Assembly (NCBI GenBank): GCA_031265635.1
Contig: JAISCK010000214.1
Span: 1 to 12,416 of the forward strand
Direction: 5' to 3'
Length of the DNA stretch: 12,416 bases
Source: Spirochaetaceae bacterium
Lineage (GTDB): Bacteria > Spirochaetota > Spirochaetia > Treponematales > Breznakiellaceae
The position numbers and the translations under genes were made by a program. Below, piece by piece: positions 1 to 6,978 of this stretch (the stretch's first letter is position 1; the number at the start of each line of letters is the position of its first letter). The notes under the pieces are model-generated. The model searched no databases. It was not told where the DNA came from and saw only the letters and a program-made list of their open reading frames with translations.

Positions 1-2381
1 ATAAGACTGATGCCTTCGTTATAGGACTTGTGGGCGTCGCTCAAAAGCTGGCTCATTTCAGAATAGAGGGGAGCGGTAACCGGGATAATCCGCCCGGAGC
101 GGAGGGTTACGGCATTGCGCACCAGGCCCAGCCAGTATTCCAGTTCGGAATCGTCTTCGGTAAAAATCCGCCCCCAGAGGTTCTTGGCCCTTGAAAGCAT
201 CTCTTCGGCCTGCTCAAAGTCGCCCCGGAAATACGTACTCCGGGCCTGGGTTACCAGTTGCCTGACTTCCCTGACAACTATTTCGCTCTCTCTCCTCACT
301 ATCTCGTTGTCAAGGGCAAGAAGCCGCTCGTCCCTCAGAGCTCTCAGGGCATCGGAATCCTGTATTTCCAGGGAGGCGTCATAGCGCTCCCCTGTCCTGG
401 CCAGCCTTTCCCTGGCAAGGTCAAAGTTATTGCCCGCAAAGGCGTTACGCGCTTCCTGATAGAGCCTGTCGCCGTCAAGACGGTAGCTTTCCGCCTGGGC
501 GGCCAGGCTTCCGGCCTGGGCGGCGGTCTGGCTGCTCCGGGCAAGGATATTTTCAAGTTCGTGGTAGACGCTCTGTACCGTGCCTGAAAGCCGCTGCATT
601 TCGGGGTCGGCCAGCACCCGGTCATCCTCATTCTCAAGGCGCCTAAGCAGGACCGACGCTGTCTGTACATCCCTGCCAAGGGAATCTACCATGCCGCCAA
701 GCAGGGCGACGGCCTCCTGGGGATAACGGGCGGTATATTCTGTCTCCTCTATGGTCTTTGTAACGCCGGCAAGGAGCGCCATGCCCTCGGACAGGGTAGC
801 CTCGTAGGTATCGATTTTTCCGTCAAGGTCATTGGCAATGAGCGTATAGCTCCGTATAACCGAATCGGTTTCGCTGGACCAGGCAAGGGCCGCGATAGCG
901 GTGTAGCGTTCCCGCACATTGGCCAGATAGACAGGCTCGTTTCTTTGCAGCCCCGCCGTTTCCTGATAGCCGCCTATAACAGCGCCGGCGGCGTCCACTT
1001 CGGCTATCATGCCGCTGAGACTGCCGGAAAATTCAATCAGCGCGTCCCTGACCTCGCTGCCCCGCTGAAAAGTCTCGGCGCTGATCTCGGCGTTCAGTAT
1101 CACCGCCTGCTGGTAATTCAGATCCTGTTCGTTCAGGATATAGATCCTGCGTTCAGCTTCCTGGGCGGTATCAAGCAGGGGAAGGGACAGCTTCATGCTG
1201 TAATGGTCAAGATAGGAACCGGCTTTTTCCCGGGCAATCTGTACGCCGTCTATAACGGTATATTCAGGCAGTTTAAGGGTTTCCTTGAGATTTTCAAGGG
1301 CGGCGGCTTCCATATAGAGATCGTCATACGCGGTGATTACCGGAAAAGCCTCTCCGGCCTCGTCATAGCGGCGGTCTTTGCTTTGGGCCAGAGCCGCGTC
1401 GTAGGCCGACCCGGCGGCCCTGGCGATGACGGTCTCAACGCGGGCAAGGGAACTGCCCCAGAGCGTGTCCATGACCCCCAGCATCCCTTCGGGGGCGGTC
1501 TCGGTTAAACGGCCCAGAATAAGCCTTGTGGCAAAGGGCAGAAACGAGGCGTCTCCGACGTCGGGCCGAGCTTCCTGTATCTGGGCCTGCTGCCTCTGGA
1601 AGTCATCGGCCGCGCCGGCAAGGGTATTGCGGAGTTCCATGAGTTCAAGGAGGCCGGGTTTTATCTGATCATACGCGGCGCTCAGGCCGACAAGACTTCC
1701 CGGCGTCTGGCCGCCCTGGCGTTCAAAAGCGTTTATCCTGTCATTCAGGGCGTTCCGCAGTTCGTTAAAGCGGCCTATGACCCTTTCGATTTCCGCCACA
1801 TTATTGTCCACCATGTTTACGATGATGGAACCGTATCCGGCGGCGTAAAACTCCGCCCGGTACAGGGAAAGGCCGCCTGAGTACCGGGCCAGCGCTTCGG
1901 TATAGCGCCCCGTGTCGATCAGGGTACGGCCGTCAATAAGAATCCGTTCCAGTTCGTTGCGGTTATAGGTAAAGAGGGCCACTTCCCTGGTCCGGTCAAT
2001 AAAGTTCTGGACCATGGGGTTCGGGTTTATTTCGATATTTCTCAACGCGTCGCTGATTCTGAGCAGTTCGTCCAGATTCCCCGGATCATGCTCCAGCACA
2101 TAGAGGAGTTCTTCGGCCAGATTGTTGTAATTGTCCCGGTATTTGATGATGACCTGAAGCCGTTCCTGAACTTTGACAAAATTTTCGGGGTGGCTTTCGA
2201 TATAAGCGGTTAATTCCTGTATGGCTTCGTCATAGCGCCGTTGTTCGATGAGGCGGTCGGCGCTGGCAAGGGCCGCGTCCTGCCCGCCCCTGGCAAAAAG
2301 GGGAAAAGCGGCGGCCAAAAGAGTCAGAACAAGCAATAAAAATCTTAAAATCCGCCCTTTTTGACGATTTTTACCATTCAT
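1..2381 (-). CDS. Large exported TPR / helical-repeat protein, partial (C-terminus beyond the left edge)
   Basis: The frame is open from an ATG at 2381 to the left edge: 793 complete codons with no stop. The N-terminus is a signal peptide: basic residues (KNRQKGR), then a hydrophobic core (about residues 11-30) ending in FPLFARGG, with no lipobox cysteine. A TPR-like unit follows (about 40-75, with RRYDEAIQEL and HPEN). Similar units recur further in (GRYTEALARY near 160, RRYDEAGEAF in the middle, NNFDLARERL and DFEQAEEML near the visible end). Between them lie long, charged, mostly helical stretches. The likely place is the periplasm, as a scaffold or partner protein. No catalytic motif is visible. 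A GGTAGGG stretch about 12 nt upstream is a poor Shine-Dalgarno. It is divergent from a barrel gene that itself carries a TPR, which suggests but does not prove a shared envelope role. I do not recognise a named family. Confidence 0.85.
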   Translation of the reverse strand, partial: MNGKNRQKGRILRFLLLVLTLLAAAFPLFARGGQDAALASADRLIEQRRYDEAIQELTAYIESHPENFVKVQERLQVIIKYRDNYNNLAEELLYVLEHDPGNLDELLRISDALRNIEINPNPMVQNFIDRTREVALFTYNRNELERILIDGRTLIDTGRYTEALARYSGGLSLYRAEFYAAGYGSIIVNMVDNNVAEIERVIGRFNELRNALNDRINAFERQGGQTPGSLVGLSAAYDQIKPGLLELMELRNTLAGAADDFQRQQAQIQEARPDVGDASFLPFATRLILGRLTETAPEGMLGVMDTLWGSSLARVETVIARAAGSAYDAALAQSKDRRYDEAGEAFPVITAYDDLYMEAAALENLKETLKLPEYTVIDGVQIAREKAGSYLDHYSMKLSLPLLDTAQEAERRIYILNEQDLNYQQAVILNAEISAETFQRGSEVRDALIEFSGSLSGMIAEVDAAGAVIGGYQETAGLQRNEPVYLANVRERYTAIAALAWSSETDSVIRSYTLIANDLDGKIDTYEATLSEGMALLAGVTKTIEETEYTARYPQEAVALLGGMVDSLGRDVQTASVLLRRLENEDDRVLADPEMQRLSGTVQSVYHELENILARSSQTAAQAGSLAAQAESYRLDGDRLYQEARNAFAGNNFDLARERLARTGERYDASLEIQDSDALRALRDERLLALDNEIVRRESEIVVREVRQLVTQARSTYFRGDFEQAEEMLSRAKNLWGRIFTEDDSELEYWLGLVRNAVTLRSGRIIPVTAPLYSEMSQLLSDAHKSYNEGISL

Positions 2382-2441
2382 CTTTGGATATACCCTACCA
2401 TTATTAGTATCGGTCTATGGGTTTTTATTATGAAGCCGTGA

Positions 2442-2463
2442 TTTCAAAATCCATATTTTGAAA
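2442..2463. promoter_or_regulatory. Perfect 9-bp inverted repeat, candidate operator
   Basis: TTTCAAAAT (2442-2450), the spacer CCAT, then ATTTTGAAA (2455-2463) form a perfect palindrome in the divergent region. It lies where the -35 of the TATAAT at 2474-2479 would fall, so a bound dimer could block that promoter. The shape fits a dimeric regulator's site, and a role as an RNA hairpin is also possible. No regulator can be named. Confidence 0.45.
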
Positions 2464-2473
2464 GCGGCTACAT

Positions 2474-2479
2474 TATAAT
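2474..2479 (+). promoter_or_regulatory. Possible -10 box (TATAAT) for the barrel gene
   Basis: A perfect TATAAT 36 bp before the ATG at 2516. No good -35 lies at 16-18 bp; the TTGAAA at 2458-2463 is only 10 bp away. The run ATTATAATAATAT is AT-rich and also reads as TATAAT on the minus strand (2477-2472), so the match may be partly compositional. Downstream, seven A then seven T (2490-2503) form an A-tract palindrome in the predicted leader. Confidence 0.3.
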
Positions 2480-2515
2480 AATATCATAGAAAAAAATTTT
2501 TTTCCGATATATATT

Positions 2516-3799
2516 ATGATTATAATGATATTCCCCAGGGGCCGTGCCAGTATATTTACGCTTTTGCTCTTGTGCGGCAGCCTGTCCCTGTCCGCCATTG
2601 ATATCAATGAGGACCTGTACGGGGATTTTTCGGATTTTGTGAGCGGTATAGACCCCAATGCCGGGCTTACCGCCTTTCCGGTGCTGAATGTCCCCATGGG
2701 AGGCCGTTCAGAAGGCATGGCCGGCGCTTTTACCGCTGTTTCCGATGATATTTCATTTATTGAATACAATCCCGCGGGCTCGTCCATGCTGGCCCGGTCG
2801 GAACTGGCGTTTTTCCACAATAACTGGATAGCCGATACCAATGTGGAAGGCGCGGTCTATGCCACCCGTGTTAACGATTTGGGCCTGGCGGCAGGGGGAA
2901 AGTGGCTGTACCTGCCCTTTACCGAGTACAATGTCTACGGGGAACGGGCCAGCAAGGGGTATTATTCCGAAGCCGTGGGCATTCTGAACCTTTCGTACAA
3001 TTTTCTTTCAAGTTATTATTTTTCGGGCGTTTCGGCGGGCATGAACATCAAGGGGGCCTTCCGTTTTGTCCCTGACTATTCCAATGACCAGGGAAGCATC
3101 ATAAGCGGGTCGGGGTTTTCCCAGTCCGCCGCCCAGGTTATGGCCGATCTCGGCTTACTTACCCGTTTTGACCTCTTCAAATTCTATACGGCAAGGGAGC
3201 GGAACAGTTCGGCGGCCCTGACGCTACGCAATCTGGGCCTGCCCGCGATGGGCGATCCCCTGCCCACCGTTGCCACGGCGGGTATCTCGTACAAACCCAT
3301 ACGGCCCCTGCTCTTTTCCTTTGATTTTTCCTATCCGGTAAACCTTCAGAACCCCGAACTTTCGGAAAAACCCTACTGGGCCGCCGGTATAGCGGCTGAA
3401 CTTACCCCCTTCCTCTCCATGCGCACCGGCGCGCTGGTCAAAACCGGAAATATCCGTTTTACCCTGGGCAGCGCCATTACCCTGGACAGGGTAAGCCTGG
3501 ATATAAACTATACCGTGGACCTGCTTACCCAGTTGCAGCCCTTTAACCGCCTCAGCATAGGGGTAAGGCTCAACCTCGGCGACGGGGGGAGGGCCGCGCG
3601 CTCCGATGAGGTGGACCGGCTCTACCTTGCCGGGCTTGACGCCTATTCCAAAGGAAACCGGGAAGAGGCCAGGTACTGCTGGGAAGAAGCCCTCAGGCTT
3701 AACCCCAAATTCGATCCCGCCAGGGAAGGGCTTTCGGTCATAGTCCGCGCCCAGGCCATTGAGGACCGTATCACCGAAATGGAAAAACTGGGCTTTTAG
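2516..3799 (+). CDS. UPF0164-type outer-membrane beta-barrel protein with C-terminal TPR
   Basis: A 427-residue protein. Residues 1-27 form a signal peptide (hydrophobic FTLLLLCGSLSLSA, cleavage probably before IDI). The segment around 58-90 (NVPMGGRSEGMAGAFTAVSD, then EYNPAGSSML) matches the start of PorV/FadL-like barrels and the treponemal UPF0164 family. Residues 95-355 show alternating hydrophobic/polar strands ending in aromatic residues, as in a barrel. Residues about 366-400 (LYLAGLDAYSKGNREEA, then LRLNPKFDPA) form one TPR, followed by a short helical tail, so the barrel probably carries a periplasmic protein-binding tail. Family members are proposed outer-membrane transporters of hydrophobic ligands; the substrate here is unknown. 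The start is uncertain: ATGs at 2516 and 2525 both keep the signal peptide and neither has a Shine-Dalgarno. It ends in TAG inside a 15-bp tandem repeat, just before a terminator. Confidence 0.88.
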   Translation: MIIMIFPRGRASIFTLLLLCGSLSLSAIDINEDLYGDFSDFVSGIDPNAGLTAFPVLNVPMGGRSEGMAGAFTAVSDDISFIEYNPAGSSMLARSELAFFHNNWIADTNVEGAVYATRVNDLGLAAGGKWLYLPFTEYNVYGERASKGYYSEAVGILNLSYNFLSSYYFSGVSAGMNIKGAFRFVPDYSNDQGSIISGSGFSQSAAQVMADLGLLTRFDLFKFYTARERNSSAALTLRNLGLPAMGDPLPTVATAGISYKPIRPLLFSFDFSYPVNLQNPELSEKPYWAAGIAAELTPFLSMRTGALVKTGNIRFTLGSAITLDRVSLDINYTVDLLTQLQPFNRLSIGVRLNLGDGGRAARSDEVDRLYLAGLDAYSKGNREEARYCWEEALRLNPKFDPAREGLSVIVRAQAIEDRITEMEKLGF

Positions 3800-3822
3800 G
3801 CAAATAACTTTTAGGCGAATAA
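3793..3822. repeat. 15-bp tandem duplication spanning the stop codon of the barrel gene
   Basis: CTTTTAGGCAAATAA (3793-3807) is followed at once by CTTTTAGGCGAATAA (3808-3822), 14 of 15 bases identical. The first copy contains the gene's TAG (3797-3799). The second supplies a second in-frame TAG (3812-3814), giving tandem stops. It looks like a local replication-slippage duplication. Confidence 0.75.
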
Positions 3823-3829
3823 ACAAAAG

Positions 3830-3880
3830 GCCCGCGCCGGGGACAAGCGGAAAACCAGCGCCGGGCTATCTCTTTTTTCT
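3830..3880. terminator. Bidirectional intrinsic terminator between convergent genes
   Basis: GCCCGCGC (3830-3837) can pair with GCGCCGGGC (3858-3866) with a one-base bulge and a 20-base loop. On the plus strand TATCTCTTTTTTC follows, ending the barrel gene. On the minus strand the same stem is followed by CTTTTGTTTATT, ending the GH57 gene, whose TAG stop (3868-3866) touches the stem. The loop is long for a classical terminator, but the position and both T-rich tails fit. Confidence 0.6.
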
Positions 3881-5443
3881 GAAAACCCGGTAGTTTATGT
3901 CGGGGAAAATATTGTTCCGCTTTTCGAGACTGGTAAGCCATTCGGTGCTGATATAGTTGCTGCCCAGGGATTCATATATGGTGGTAAAATTCCTCAGGGA
4001 ATTTTCTATCTGGCACCGGGCATAGCGCATGTTTTCCCCGCCGCCCATCATCTTGGGCCAGGCGGCCTCCTGTACCAGAAGTATTTCCCTGGCAGCCTGG
4101 TTGAGGGTTCTTTCCTTGAGGCCGGAATTCTCCGGGAAGCGGTCGGCAAGCTCCCGCATGCGTTCCAGGGAGCGGAATATGTGCCGGTATATCCAGTCGT
4201 TGGACGCGTCAAGCCAGCTTTCGGCATAGCCGTTGACTCCCCAGGATGAAAATTCAGGCATCATGGTCTGGTAGCTTGCGGTGTCCTGGGTATAAAGATA
4301 TTCCAGGGGGTTCATAAACTGTACCTGCCTGTTCCGGGCGCTTTCCCTGAACAGGGCCTCAAGAAAGGCCGGTCCCTCGCGCCAGTGAAAGCCGAATTCC
4401 CCGGCGTTACAGGCGTTGAGGCTTATACACTGGCCGCCTATCAGTTCCCGGGCGGCGGAAAGCTGGGCAATTCTTCTTTCCAGGAACAGTTTCGCAGCAG
4501 CGGCGGCCTTTTGTCCGGCAAGCAGCGGATCGTAGAGGCCGCCGTTCTTGGCCCAGTAGGTATAGCCGGTAGCGCTTCTTCCCCGGCAGCTCTTGAGATA
4601 CGAATACAGATGTTCAAAGGGAAGCTCGTACCCCGCGTCGCGGCGTATATCAAGGTAGCCGGGGTCATGAACCAGCCCGTCTTCTTCATTCCAGAAATCC
4701 CGGTATACGTTAAAATCCCTGCCCAGTATGAGGGTTCCCCGGGGGGTTTTTACCGGGTAAAAATTGCCGTTCAGCGCCTGGGGTGTGCCGGTAAAAAGGG
4801 CGTGGGGATTGACAATGGTATAGCTGAGGTTGTAGGAACGCAAATATTCGTCAAGTTCGGGGGACCAGCCCAGTTCGGGCAGCCAGAACCCCTGGGGGTT
4901 TTTTTCAAAAAAGCTCCGGTGGCTTGCAAGGGCAATTTCAAACTGGGCCTGCACAGCCTCGGGCAGTTCGCTGTAAAAGGGAAGAAAAGCCCCGGTCGCC
5001 GCGGAACCCAAAAGTTCTATCCTGCCCTTTGCCTGAAACTCGCGGAAAACGCCGGGTATATCGGCGCCGCAGCGTTTTTCGTAAAAGGCCCTGCGCCTTG
5101 TCATGCGCTCAAGAAAGCAGCGGGCAAGCTCCTGTTCCCCCGAAGAACCGGAACCCCGGCACAGCTCGGCTTCCCCGAAACGGATACGGTGGTCCATGTA
5201 ATCATGGAAACGCTCTTTGAGAAGTTCATCATTAAGCATGTGGCAGAGCGCGGGCGAAAGCGAAAAAGCCAGGCGGAAAGGAACATGGTCTTCTTCCAGG
5301 CGGTCGCAAAGTTCAAGAAGGGGAAGATAGGTCTCGCATATATGTTCAAAGAGACGGCGCTCTTCCGCCCCGCCCGGTTCGTTCTCCCTGATAAAGGGAA
5401 GATGCGCGTTTAATACAAAAGAAAGCACCATTCTGTCCCGCAT
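3866..5443 (-). CDS. GH57 family protein, 1,4-alpha-glucan branching enzyme-like
   Basis: A 525-residue protein laid out like GH57 branching enzymes: N-terminal LNAHLPFIR (11-19); the nucleophile region QGFWLPELGW (184-193), with Glu190 at the usual catalytic glutamate; a second core motif NAGEFGFHWREGP (346-358); and a C-terminal helical region with SSWGVNGYAESWLDASNDWI (399-418), typical of the branching-enzyme C domain. Such enzymes move alpha-1,4 chains to make alpha-1,6 branches in glycogen-like polymers in the cytoplasm. The usual acid/base Asp is absent: ungapped alignment to DTELFGHWW puts Asn346 there, and alignment to DDGEKFG of GH57 glucanotransferases puts Ala347 there. Activity is therefore uncertain. 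The start is the ATG at 5443, 11 bp after the DUF4912 gene; an ATG at 5431 (GGGACAG upstream) is also possible. It is last in a minus-strand unit. Confidence 0.88.
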   Translation of the reverse strand: MRDRMVLSFVLNAHLPFIRENEPGGAEERRLFEHICETYLPLLELCDRLEEDHVPFRLAFSLSPALCHMLNDELLKERFHDYMDHRIRFGEAELCRGSGSSGEQELARCFLERMTRRRAFYEKRCGADIPGVFREFQAKGRIELLGSAATGAFLPFYSELPEAVQAQFEIALASHRSFFEKNPQGFWLPELGWSPELDEYLRSYNLSYTIVNPHALFTGTPQALNGNFYPVKTPRGTLILGRDFNVYRDFWNEEDGLVHDPGYLDIRRDAGYELPFEHLYSYLKSCRGRSATGYTYWAKNGGLYDPLLAGQKAAAAAKLFLERRIAQLSAARELIGGQCISLNACNAGEFGFHWREGPAFLEALFRESARNRQVQFMNPLEYLYTQDTASYQTMMPEFSSWGVNGYAESWLDASNDWIYRHIFRSLERMRELADRFPENSGLKERTLNQAAREILLVQEAAWPKMMGGGENMRYARCQIENSLRNFTTIYESLGSNYISTEWLTSLEKRNNIFPDINYRVFRKKR

Positions 5444-5454
5444 AAGAGCCCCTG

Positions 5455-6150
5455 CTACCTTTTGGGTCCGTTACGGCGGGAGACACGGTCGGCGTTGTAC
5501 AAAATACGGGAATCCTCCAGTCCTGAAAGGCTTATGAGGGCATAAGTCCGGCTTTTCCTGTCGGAGACTGAAAAAGGGTCCTCAAAACAGGGAACGCGGA
5601 ACGGCGCGGACGCGGCGACGGAAAGCAGTTCCTGGCCTTGCGCGACACAGACTTCAACCCTGTACCAGCCCCTGCCGGGGGGTATATTGAGATACCAGGC
5701 CGTGTCGGAGATGCCCACCGGCACGGTAAAGCCCTCCTCCCCCTGAACAGGAAATTCCCTGGGCCTGGACAGCGGTGTTTCGGACGCTTTTAAGGGGCAG
5801 ACCTTGAGTTGATAGCCGTCAAAATCAGGGGAACGTTCATAATAGTCCCGGTCATGGCTGTTTATTTCCCAGAATACAAAGGCCCAGGCGGGATCACGGA
5901 GCATGACATCCACATAGGTGATATTGTAATGCCTGGGCAGGGGTACGGGACCGGGAACGCTGACTTCCCCAAGCAAGAGGTCTTCAAGATAACTGTCTGA
6001 TTCAAGGTTGAGTTCCAGCAGTTCTTCGATGATAAAGAGGCGGTCAAGATCAGGGGGAATGTCTATACCCAGTGAATCCGCCAGCCGGGTCAGTTCACTG
6101 GTAGCCAGGGTGTCCAGATAGGCTTTTGTAAGCCGTATGTTGCTATCCAT
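5455..6150 (-). CDS. DUF4912 domain protein
   Basis: A 231-residue cytoplasmic protein. Residues 7-47 (LTKAYLDTLATSELTRLADS and the helix after it) look like a small SAP/Rho-N-like helical module. Residues 74-170 hold the DUF4912 signature (YNITYVDVMLRDPAWAFVFW, then NIPPGRGWYRVEV), a beta-rich domain thought to resemble an Ig or carbohydrate-binding fold. The biochemical role is unknown; the domain is often found beside or fused to GH57 enzymes, as here, so help in alpha-glucan handling is a reasonable inference. The ATG at 6150 starts one base after the rluA stop (TAA, 6154-6152). ATGs at 6162 and 6159 would overlap rluA. None has a Shine-Dalgarno, so translational coupling to rluA is likely. 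I chose 6150 because the residues after it begin the conserved region. Confidence 0.85.
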   Translation of the reverse strand: MDSNIRLTKAYLDTLATSELTRLADSLGIDIPPDLDRLFIIEELLELNLESDSYLEDLLLGEVSVPGPVPLPRHYNITYVDVMLRDPAWAFVFWEINSHDRDYYERSPDFDGYQLKVCPLKASETPLSRPREFPVQGEEGFTVPVGISDTAWYLNIPPGRGWYRVEVCVAQGQELLSVAASAPFRVPCFEDPFSVSDRKSRTYALISLSGLEDSRILYNADRVSRRNGPKR

Positions 6151-6151
6151 C

Positions 6152-6820
6152 TTATTCATCATGGAAAAAAGCGCTTCTATTGTCAATGACTCCCATAAAG
6201 GTTTTGAAATAATCAGGCAGGGGGGCTTCCAGGTCAAGGGCTCTGTACTCCCTGTTTCCCGCTATACCCAGATACGCGGCGTGCAGGAGGAGCCTGGTAA
6301 GGCCCTGTTCCTTTTTTAGCTTCTTGTTAAGGGCAAAATCACCGTATTTGCCGTCGCCCAGGACAGGAAGGCCGAGGGAGGCAAGGTGGCGCCTGATCTG
6401 GTGCATGCGGCCTGTGTCCAGTTCCAGAGCGAGAAGGGAAAAATCCCCTTTTGTTGAAAGCAGCCGGTATCCGGTCCGCGACTGTTTCCGCACGCCGCGT
6501 ATGACCAGGTCCGCGTCAATGGTTCCCGCGCTGGTTTCGGGCCTTCCGGCGCACAGGGCAAGATAGCCTTTGCGGGCGCGGCGCTGGGCCATAACCGAGG
6601 CATAGTACCCGGCGGCTTCTTTGGTCTTTGCCACCAGTATGATCCCCGACGTATCCTGGTCCAGGCGGTGTACCAAAAAGGGTCTGCAAGGCCATTCGCG
6701 GGCCAGGAGGGTGTCAAGGGAAAGCCCCACCCCTTTCCCGCCCTGGACAGCGAGGCCGGCGGGCTTGTTAAACACCGCGCAGCGCTCATCCTCGTACAGC
6801 ACGGGGAGCTTCTTCAACAT
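6152..6820 (-). CDS. RluA/RluC-family pseudouridine synthase
   Basis: A 222-residue protein that isomerises uridine to pseudouridine in RNA. The catalytic motif HRLDQDTSG is at 51-59 with Asp54 as the essential aspartate. LVAKTKEAAGYY (62-73) and LDTGRMHQIRRHLASLGLPV (134-153) are the standard RluA-family segments, and GDGKYGDFALNKKL (155-168) resembles the RluC branch. There is no N-terminal S4 domain: the core starts at once with LYEDERCAVFNKPAGL (8-23). The RNA target, rRNA or tRNA, cannot be fixed from sequence. The ATG at 6820 has AAGGAA a few bases upstream. It is first of a minus-strand unit with the DUF4912 and GH57 genes, and divergent from the transglutaminase-like gene. Confidence 0.93.
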   Translation of the reverse strand: MLKKLPVLYEDERCAVFNKPAGLAVQGGKGVGLSLDTLLAREWPCRPFLVHRLDQDTSGIILVAKTKEAAGYYASVMAQRRARKGYLALCAGRPETSAGTIDADLVIRGVRKQSRTGYRLLSTKGDFSLLALELDTGRMHQIRRHLASLGLPVLGDGKYGDFALNKKLKKEQGLTRLLLHAAYLGIAGNREYRALDLEAPLPDYFKTFMGVIDNRSAFFHDE

Positions 6821-6847
6821 ACAATTTCCTTACGGTTCAACTTAGAA

Positions 6848-6868
6848 GGGCTGGGAAAAATCCCGCCC
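6848..6868. promoter_or_regulatory. GC-rich hairpin in the rluA / transglutaminase divergent region
   Basis: GGGC-T-GGGA (6848-6856) pairs with TCCCGCCC (6861-6868) around an AAAA loop, giving eight base pairs with one bulged T. No T-run follows on either strand, so it is not a normal terminator. On the minus strand it lies in the probable rluA leader. Confidence 0.3.
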
Positions 6869-6885
6869 CTGGAGTAGACTTGGAG

Positions 6886-6909
6886 AGGGCGCCCTACCGG
6901 GCAGGCCCT
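6886..6909. repeat. Nested AGGGC/GCCCT inverted repeats
   Basis: AGGGCGCCCT (6886-6895) is a perfect 10-bp palindrome. GGGC-AG-GCCC (6899-6908) is a second one. The first AGGGC (6886-6890) can also pair with the last GCCCT (6905-6909). The sequence can thus switch between two small stems or one long one. Function unknown; in this GC-rich spacer chance cannot be excluded. Confidence 0.3.
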
Positions 6910-6944
6910 TTGCAAGCCCCGCGATTTCCCGCCTTCCTGACGCG

Positions 6945-6965
6945 AATCACGGCAGTTTAGTGATT
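6945..6965. promoter_or_regulatory. Inverted repeat AATCAC-N9-GTGATT before the transglutaminase-like gene
   Basis: Perfect 6-bp arms (6945-6950 and 6960-6965), 9 bases apart, end just before the GGAG at 6968-6971. It could be an operator, or in RNA a hairpin next to the ribosome-binding site. Confidence 0.3.
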
Positions 6966-6967
6966 AT

Positions 6968-6971
6968 GGAG
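6968..6971 (+). promoter_or_regulatory. Ribosome-binding site fixing the start at 6979
   Basis: GGAG ends 7 bases before the ATG at 6979. A TTG at 6976, directly before the ATG in the same frame, is too close and is not needed. Confidence 0.6.
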
Positions 6972-6978
6972 TACTTTG

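Noticed and set aside
945..1508. 187-codon plus-strand frame inside the large TPR protein gene
   Set aside because: The minus strand is open for the full 793 codons with TPR motifs; the plus frame has no motif and no ribosome-binding site.
3224..3826. 200-codon minus-strand frame opposite the barrel gene
   Set aside because: It is a shadow of the barrel protein and would run through the shared terminator.
4406..4408. Sequencing error as the cause of the missing GH57 aspartate
   Set aside because: The frame is intact on both sides and a single changed base (AAC from GAC) cannot be judged without reads; the alternative alignment also lacks Asp, so I kept it as a real observation.
4385..5413. 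Long open frame on the plus strand (342 codons) opposite the GH57 gene
   Set aside because: It is the antisense of a well-conserved GH57 protein; its composition (rich in Gly, Lys, Phe, Pro) has no recognisable motif and it arises from third-position GC bias.
6937..6967. CTGACG ... GATTAT as promoter for the transglutaminase-like gene
   Set aside because: The 19-bp spacing and a 4/6 -10 match are too weak to call.
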